A stretch of DNA of 64,000 bases from Rhizobium leguminosarum (GTDB lineage: Bacteria > Pseudomonadota > Alphaproteobacteria > Rhizobiales > Rhizobiaceae), in contig NZ_LWBS01000044.1 of NCBI RefSeq assembly GCF_001652265.1, forward strand, positions 80,710 to 144,709, read 5' to 3'. Position numbers and translations under genes: made by a program. Below, piece by piece: positions 59,248 through 64,000 of this stretch (position 1 is the first letter of the stretch; each line of letters opens with the position of its first letter). The notes beneath the pieces were generated by a model. The model was not told where the DNA came from, did no database searches, and worked only from the letters and a program-made list of their open reading frames with translations.

Positions 59248-61056
59248 ATGCAGAATCAATCGCCACCGGCGCGCGATGCAGCGCCGGGTTTGTCGCGTGC
59301 TCTACCGAACCAGGACGAGATTCGCGCGCAACTCGAACGTATCCTTTGCAGTCATGAATTTCCGAAGGTGGGCCGAAGCGCCGCCTTCCTTACCTATGTC
59401 ACGGAGGAGGCGCTTGCGGGGCGCGCCGAGCGCATCAAGGGCTACTCGATTGCCATCGAAGTGTTCAAGCGGCGCGAAGGGTTCAAGCAGGATGATCCCG
59501 TAGTCCGTATAGAGGCTGGCCGGCTGCGCCGCACGCTGGAGCGCTACTATTTGGTCGCCGGACAAAATGATCCGATCAGGATCGACATCCCCAAAGGCGG
59601 TTACGCGCCATCTTTCGTCTGGAATGAAGAGGTCCCGGCGTCTTCTGACGACCGGCTTGCGACACTGAGTCAGCGATTTCAGAAATTGATGCCGTTCGGT
59701 CTTGGAGCTGGCATTATGCTCGGTGTGGTCATGGTGGCGCTGGCCGTTTCTGCTTACTTGCTACCCATAAGGTTGGGCTCTACATCGCACGGATCCATCG
59801 AGGAAGGTCCGACGCTCGTCATCGCCCCGTTCGCCAATCTCGGAGACGGGCCGCAGGCTGCCCTTTATACGGCGGGGCTGACCGAGGAGCTTCTGACCGC
59901 CCTTCCTCGCTTCAAGGAAATCAGGGTTTTTGGTCGTGAGACATCGAAGTCCTTGCCCTCCGGCGTCGAGGCGTCCCAGGTCCGTGGCGAGCTGGGCGCC
60001 CGCTTCCTCCTTGCGGGCGGCGTTCGTGTTTCGGGTGATCGCATTCGCGTGACGGCGCGCCTGCTTGATACCGACAATGACGAAATCCTGTGGTCGCAGA
60101 CCTACGACGACGACATCAAGAGTGGCGATCTGTTCGGCATTCAGTCTGATGTCGCAAACAAGGTGGCGAGCGCAGTGGCCCAGCCCTACGGCATCATGGC
60201 TCAGGCGGACGTCTCCAATCCGCCCCCTGACGATCTTGGCGCCTACGCCTGCACGCTGAGCTTCTATGGATACCGTGCGGAATTGAGTGCCACACGGCAC
60301 TTGGACGTGCGGCAGTGCCTCGAAAGCGCCGTCGCCCGCTATCCATCCTTTGCCACCGCATGGGCGATGCTTTCCATCATCTATCTCGACGAGGACCGGT
60401 TCCGGTTCAATCCGAGCACCAACGGGTCGGCTCCGATTGATCGCAGCCTGCGGGCGGCCCGTCGCGCCGTGCAACTGGATCCGGACAACACGCGCGCCCA
60501 TCAGGCGCTGATGACGGCGTTGTTCTTCCATCAGGAGGTTTCCGAAGCCCTCCACGTCGGCGAACAGGCATTGGCGACCAATCCAAACGATACCGAACTG
60601 CTCGGAGAGTTTGGTACGCGTGTCGCGATGAGTGGGGAATGGCAACGTGGTGCCGAACTGCTCGACCGCGCTCTTGCCCTCAACCCAGGCGGCGGCGGCT
60701 ACTACCATGGCACCCGCGCGCTCGCCGCCTACATGCTGCATGACGACGAGACTGCGGTCATCGAGATCAAGCAGGCGAATCTACAGAAGTTTCCGCTCTA
60801 CCATGCCGTCGCCGCGGTCATCTACGTGAATGCGGGAATGATGGACGACGCCCGCCGCGAGGCTTCCAGTTTCAACGCGATGCGGCCGGATTTCATTCCC
60901 AACGTGGTTGCCGAACTCAAGGCGAGAAACTTCCGACCCGCCGACAGGGCAAGACTGATCGCGGACATCAGAAAGGCTGGCCTTGCCGCGTCCGACGAGG
61001 TGGAGGCCTCTATGCTCTGGCGGCCTCAAGGATCGCTCGTGCTTGCGCCGCGGTAG
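59248..61056 (+). CDS. Membrane-spanning TPR signalling protein with N-terminal regulatory domain
   Basis: A 602-aa protein in four parts. Residues 22-125 form a conserved cytoplasmic domain (IRAQLERILCSHEFPKVGRS, RIKGYSIAIEVFKRREGFKQ, DPVVRIEAGRLRRTLERYY) often found fused to TPR or adenylate-cyclase-like sensors. One membrane segment follows (about 149-173), then a FlgO/TolB-N-like domain (APFANLGDGPQAALYTAGLT, FLLAGGVRVSGDRIRVTARL), then TPR-type helices to the end. It is divergent from the DUF1254 operon and heads the plus-strand genes, so it is the best local candidate regulator. DNA binding by the first domain is unproven. Confidence 0.78.
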   Translation: MQNQSPPARDAAPGLSRALPNQDEIRAQLERILCSHEFPKVGRSAAFLTYVTEEALAGRAERIKGYSIAIEVFKRREGFKQDDPVVRIEAGRLRRTLERYYLVAGQNDPIRIDIPKGGYAPSFVWNEEVPASSDDRLATLSQRFQKLMPFGLGAGIMLGVVMVALAVSAYLLPIRLGSTSHGSIEEGPTLVIAPFANLGDGPQAALYTAGLTEELLTALPRFKEIRVFGRETSKSLPSGVEASQVRGELGARFLLAGGVRVSGDRIRVTARLLDTDNDEILWSQTYDDDIKSGDLFGIQSDVANKVASAVAQPYGIMAQADVSNPPPDDLGAYACTLSFYGYRAELSATRHLDVRQCLESAVARYPSFATAWAMLSIIYLDEDRFRFNPSTNGSAPIDRSLRAARRAVQLDPDNTRAHQALMTALFFHQEVSEALHVGEQALATNPNDTELLGEFGTRVAMSGEWQRGAELLDRALALNPGGGGYYHGTRALAAYMLHDDETAVIEIKQANLQKFPLYHAVAAVIYVNAGMMDDARREASSFNAMRPDFIPNVVAELKARNFRPADRARLIADIRKAGLAASDEVEASMLWRPQGSLVLAPR

Positions 61057-61181
61057 CGCCGCGAGAGGGCCGTGCACCGAGCCGTTTCGGCACAGATGCT
61101 ACCAGATGTTACGGGCGTTTGCCGTCGCCCGACTGTAGAGTTCGTCGGATTGCAACGATCCGCTCGGGAGGGCATGCATCG

Positions 61182-61988
61182 ATGACCAGACCATCAGGAA
61201 GATCTCAGAGTCAGTTCGCGATCGTACTCGCGGCCGGGGCGCTCGCCATGTTTGTGTCCGGGTCTTTGTCGGCAACCCTTGCCGACGAAACCGATGCCAA
61301 GAAGCTGGTGAAGGCGATGTCCGACTATCTCGCCTCTCAGAAGGCGATCTCATTCGACTACGACACCAATCTCGAGGTCGTAACCGCCGACCATCAGAAG
61401 ATCCTGCTTGCAAGCTCCGGCAAGATGGAGATGGGCCGACCCGACAAGCTCCGCGTCACCCGGCATGGCGGGTTTGCCAATGTCGAGATGACATTCGATG
61501 GCAAGACGGCGACCATGTTCGGCAAGGACGCCAATCTCTATGCGCAAGCCGAGGTGCCAGGCACGATCGATCACCTGGTGGACGAAATGCGGGACAAGCT
61601 GCATCGGCCCGTTCCCGGTGCAGACCTCCTGATGCCCGACGTCTACGGCACGTTGATGGACGGCGTGAGCGACGTGAAGGATCTCGGCAGCGGTGTCATC
61701 GGCGGCGTCGAATGCGATCACCTGGCCTTTCGCACCAAGGAGGTGGACTGGCAAATCTGGATCGCCCAGGGCGACCATCCCTATCCCTGCCGCTACGTGA
61801 TCACCGCGAACCAGGTCGACCAGGGGCCGCAGTACAGCATCCAGATCAGCGACTGGAAGACGGGCGCCGACGTCCTGGCAGCGGACTACACGTTCAAAAA
61901 TACGACGGACGCGAAGAAGGTCGATCTGTCGAAGCTCAAGGACACCGACGAGCTTCCCGATCACCTCGCAAAAGGAGCGAAACAATGA
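61182..61988 (+). CDS. DUF2092 exported protein
   Basis: A 268-aa exported protein: signal peptide to about residue 34 (MFVSGSLSATLADE), then a beta-rich DUF2092 domain (KAISFDYDTNLEVVTADHQK, MEMGRPDKLRVTRHGGFANV, CDHLAFRTKEVDWQIWIAQG) reminiscent of LolA/RseB half-barrels that bind lipid or hydrophobic ligands. GGGAGGG precedes the ATG at 61182; 21 upstream codons of the same frame do not look coding. Its stop overlaps the next gene (ATGA). The lipoprotein-carrier idea is inference from fold resemblance. Confidence 0.8.
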   Translation: MTRPSGRSQSQFAIVLAAGALAMFVSGSLSATLADETDAKKLVKAMSDYLASQKAISFDYDTNLEVVTADHQKILLASSGKMEMGRPDKLRVTRHGGFANVEMTFDGKTATMFGKDANLYAQAEVPGTIDHLVDEMRDKLHRPVPGADLLMPDVYGTLMDGVSDVKDLGSGVIGGVECDHLAFRTKEVDWQIWIAQGDHPYPCRYVITANQVDQGPQYSIQISDWKTGADVLAADYTFKNTTDAKKVDLSKLKDTDELPDHLAKGAKQ

Positions 61989-62197
61989 CCCTGTTCAGAC
62001 GCGTGAGAGTGCTCCTGATTGCCGCGGTCGTTGGCATTTCCGGGCTTGAGGTCGCCGAGAAATTTTCAATTCCTGTGCCAGACGGCATCGTAACCCCGGC
62101 CGAAGCCCGGATCGGCCGACCGCTGACGCCGGTCAGCGTCGCCGGAGTGGCACGGCGCACGGTCCGGCGCTGCGCGGTGGGCGTCTACTACTGTTAG
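61985..62197 (+). CDS. 70-residue secreted small protein with conserved Cys/Tyr tail
   Basis: Starts within the stop of the DUF2092 gene (ATGA). The N-terminus is a signal-like segment (FRRVRVLLIAAVVGISGLEV); the mature part carries IGRPLTPVSVAGVARRTVRR and ends CAVGVYYC. Two C-terminal cysteines could form a disulfide. I recognise it only as a short companion of DUF2092-type genes. Translational coupling and position make it a credible gene despite its size. Confidence 0.65.
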   Translation: MTLFRRVRVLLIAAVVGISGLEVAEKFSIPVPDGIVTPAEARIGRPLTPVSVAGVARRTVRRCAVGVYYC

Positions 62198-62248
62198 GAC
62201 GAGGCGAGCGAGGGGCTGTCGGTAGGCATTTTTTGATGAGGGCGATCT

Positions 62249-63586
62249 GTGGGCAGTCAGAGTAGCGTAGGGTGCGCGTCGGCTCAAATAAGCTGGCTTC
62301 GTTGGTTTCTTATATGTTCAATGATCATGGCACTACCCGGATGTGGCGGCCATCCAAAGGACGTGCTGACGCCCGTGGCCGACACGTCGCCGCAGTCACC
62401 GAAGGTCGACATGCTGATCGCGACGACCCGCACCCGGTCGACCGTTCCAGGTGAGATGTTCAACGGAGAACGTGCGCTGGCCCCGGCCTTCGCCGACATG
62501 ACGATCTCGATTCCGCCCAGCAAGGTTCGCAAGGAAGGACAGGTCGCCTGGCCGAAGAGGTTGCCGTCCAATCCGGCGACGGATTTCGCCACCGTGAAGG
62601 CCGACGATCTCAACGTCGACGAAGCCAAGAAGTGGCTGAGCGCGACCGTCAGGAAGACTCCTGACGGCAGCGTTCTCGTGTTCATTCACGGTTTCAACAA
62701 CCGGTTCGAGGATGCGGTCTACCGTTTCGCGCAGATCGTTCACGACTCCGGCGTCCATAGTGCGCCCATCCTGGTGACATGGCCGTCGCGCGGAAGCCTG
62801 CTAGCCTACGGCTATGACCGTGAGAGCACCAACTATACCCGCAACGCGCTCGAGACGCTTTTCCAGTATCTGGCAAAGGATCCCGAGGTGAAGGAAGTCT
62901 CGATCCTCGCGCACTCAATGGGCAACTGGCTGGCTCTGGAATCCTTGCGCCAGATGGCTATCCGCAACGGCCGGCTGCCGGAGAAATTCAAGAACGTCAT
63001 GCTGGCGGCTCCCGACGTCGACGTCGACGTGTTCCGGCAGCAGATTGCGGATATGGGAAAGCAGCACCCACAGTTCACGCTGTTTGTCTCCCGTGACGAC
63101 AAGGCGCTGGCGTTTTCGCGCCGGGTCTGGGGCGACGTCTCCCGCCTCGGCGCCATCGACCCGGAGCAGGCTCCGTATAAGAAGGAGCTCGCGGACAACA
63201 AGATCATGGTGATCGACCTTACCAAGATCAAATCCGGCGACAGCATGAACCACGGCAAGTTCGCGGAATCGCCACAAATCGTGCAGCTCATTGGCCAGCG
63301 CATTTCGGAGGGGCAGACGCTGACCGACAGTCACGTCGGACTTGGCGATCAGATCTTGGTTGCGACCACCGGGGCGGCGACCGCCGCGGGCAACGTCGCT
63401 GGTCTGGTTCTAGCCGCGCCCGTTGCCGTGCTCGATCAGGATACGCGAGACAACTATGCGAGCCACGTCAACAACCTGGCGGGCCCGAATGGGGCGCAGC
63501 CAGCAGTCAAACACTGCGAGGAAGGACGACCGACGCCGAACTGCGGACGGCAATATCCAAGGCCTTCAGGGGATGGCATCAAATGA
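62249..63586 (+). CDS. Alpha/beta-hydrolase (DUF900-type) lipoprotein
   Basis: A 445-aa exported hydrolase. GTG at 62249 with GAGGG six bases upstream starts a signal ending in a lipobox-like ALPGCGG (Cys at residue 32), so it is probably lipid-anchored. The DUF900 esterase motifs are clear: VLVFIHGFNNRFEDAVYRFA, ILVTWPSRGSLLAYGYDRES and the nucleophile elbow ILAHSMGNWLALESL, then AAPDVDVDVFRQQI. Substrate unknown; family members are annotated as esterase/lipase superfamily. It overlaps the next gene by 4 bp. Confidence 0.85.
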   Translation: MGSQSSVGCASAQISWLRWFLICSMIMALPGCGGHPKDVLTPVADTSPQSPKVDMLIATTRTRSTVPGEMFNGERALAPAFADMTISIPPSKVRKEGQVAWPKRLPSNPATDFATVKADDLNVDEAKKWLSATVRKTPDGSVLVFIHGFNNRFEDAVYRFAQIVHDSGVHSAPILVTWPSRGSLLAYGYDRESTNYTRNALETLFQYLAKDPEVKEVSILAHSMGNWLALESLRQMAIRNGRLPEKFKNVMLAAPDVDVDVFRQQIADMGKQHPQFTLFVSRDDKALAFSRRVWGDVSRLGAIDPEQAPYKKELADNKIMVIDLTKIKSGDSMNHGKFAESPQIVQLIGQRISEGQTLTDSHVGLGDQILVATTGAATAAGNVAGLVLAAPVAVLDQDTRDNYASHVNNLAGPNGAQPAVKHCEEGRPTPNCGRQYPRPSGDGIK

Positions 63587-64000
63587 ATAGTATAGCTTAT
63601 CGGACGGCGATGCTCCTCACGGCGCTGGGGCTCGGTACTGAGCTGGCAGCCGCCCAGTCGAGTGAAGACCTGGCGAAGAAGCTTTCCAATCCGATCGCCT
63701 CGCTCATCAGCGTCCCGTTCCAGTTCAACTACGATCACGGCTATGGTCCAGACGACGGCGACAAGGCGACGCTGAACATTCAGCCGGTCATTCCGTTCGA
63801 GATAAACGAGGACTGGAACGTCATCTCGCGCACCATCCTGCCAGTCACATGGCAAAACGACATCGCCGGACCGTCGGGAACGCAGTTCGGCCTGGGCGAC
63901 ACCACGCAAAGCTTCTTCTTCTCGCCATCGAAGCCGACCGAAAGTGGTATCGTCTGGGGCGTCGGCCCGGTGTTCCTGTTGCCGACGGCGACGGACGAGC
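63583..64000 (+). CDS. Outer-membrane channel-like protein, partial (cut by window edge)
   Basis: The first 139 codons of a gene that runs off the right edge. The ATG at 63583 overlaps the hydrolase stop by 4 bp. A signal peptide (MLLTALGLGTELAAAQ) is followed by beta-strand-like sequence (ISVPFQFNYDHGYGPDDGDK, LNIQPVIPFEINEDWNVISR, GIVWGVGPVFLLPTATDE) typical of outer-membrane transporter proteins often mislabelled as neuromedin U. It probably forms a barrel that passes the module's substrate or product. Confidence 0.75.
   Translation, partial: MNSIAYRTAMLLTALGLGTELAAAQSSEDLAKKLSNPIASLISVPFQFNYDHGYGPDDGDKATLNIQPVIPFEINEDWNVISRTILPVTWQNDIAGPSGTQFGLGDTTQSFFFSPSKPTESGIVWGVGPVFLLPTATDE

Noticed and set aside
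1..64000. CRISPR arrays, tRNA or rRNA genes, prophage or transposase genes
   Set aside because: No regularly spaced repeats, no cloverleaf-like or rRNA sequence, and no recognisable mobile-element protein were seen by eye.

Overview
The window looks like accessory DNA from a fast-growing rhizobium (Rhizobium/Agrobacterium-type alphaproteobacterium). Coding is dense and GC-rich, seven ABC-importer loci (one only grazed at the left edge) lie in tightly overlapping operons, and LacI, GntR/FadR and MocR regulators sit beside the catabolic genes they probably control. The assignment rests on gene content and style; no rRNA, tRNA, replication gene, insertion sequence or CRISPR array was seen, so plasmid versus chromosome cannot be decided.

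Layout. 1-1365: edge of a sugar ABC importer divergent from a LacI-type regulator, with two operator-like palindromes between them. 1406-8998: a second LacI regulator divergent from a rhamnoside operon (cytoplasmic GH78 alpha-L-rhamnosidase, binding protein, two permeases, ATPase), with a perfect 15-bp inverted repeat in the divergent promoter. 9079-9725: PIN toxin / AbrB antitoxin. 9874-17506: MocR regulator and D-amino-acid-dehydrogenase-like oxidase divergent from a polyamine-type ABC importer plus RidA, suggesting uptake and oxidative deamination of an amino compound. 17564-29289: an eleven-gene single-strand run under a FadR-type regulator. Its luciferase-like monooxygenase, flavin reductase, alpha/beta hydrolase and two aldehyde dehydrogenases match the enzyme set of trigonelline (N-methylnicotinate) ring-cleavage pathways; it carries its own importer plus DUF1185 and NIPSNAP proteins of unknown role.

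29489-46101: a sulfur-scavenging island. It has tauABC, an MsuE/SsuE-type FMN reductase followed by three very small genes, a ChaC-like glutathione-degrading enzyme, several luciferase-like monooxygenases, and an acetyltransferase / M20 deacylase / NtaA-type monooxygenase / ABC importer set resembling the S-(2-succino)cysteine salvage operon of Bacillus subtilis (yxe). A shared GTCTAYAAAAT element precedes two of its operons, and a weaker version lies before tauABC. One monooxygenase gene appears to be an in-frame chimera with a 2-hydroxychromene-2-carboxylate isomerase-like domain. 46321-46925 is a Phd/RelE-type toxin-antitoxin pair.

47223-64000: a large, mostly uncharacterised envelope module: an ion-channel-like protein, exported proteins, an OmpA-like protein, a HupE/UreJ-like membrane protein, a parvulin-type isomerase, DUF3604 and two DUF1254 proteins, divergent from a membrane-embedded TPR regulator, a DUF2092 protein, a 70-residue secreted protein, an alpha/beta-hydrolase lipoprotein and an outer-membrane channel-like protein. 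Three copies of a GTTAC-N-GTAAC-type box sit before the three transcription units. This module and the trigonelline-like cluster are the best candidates for underexplored systems.
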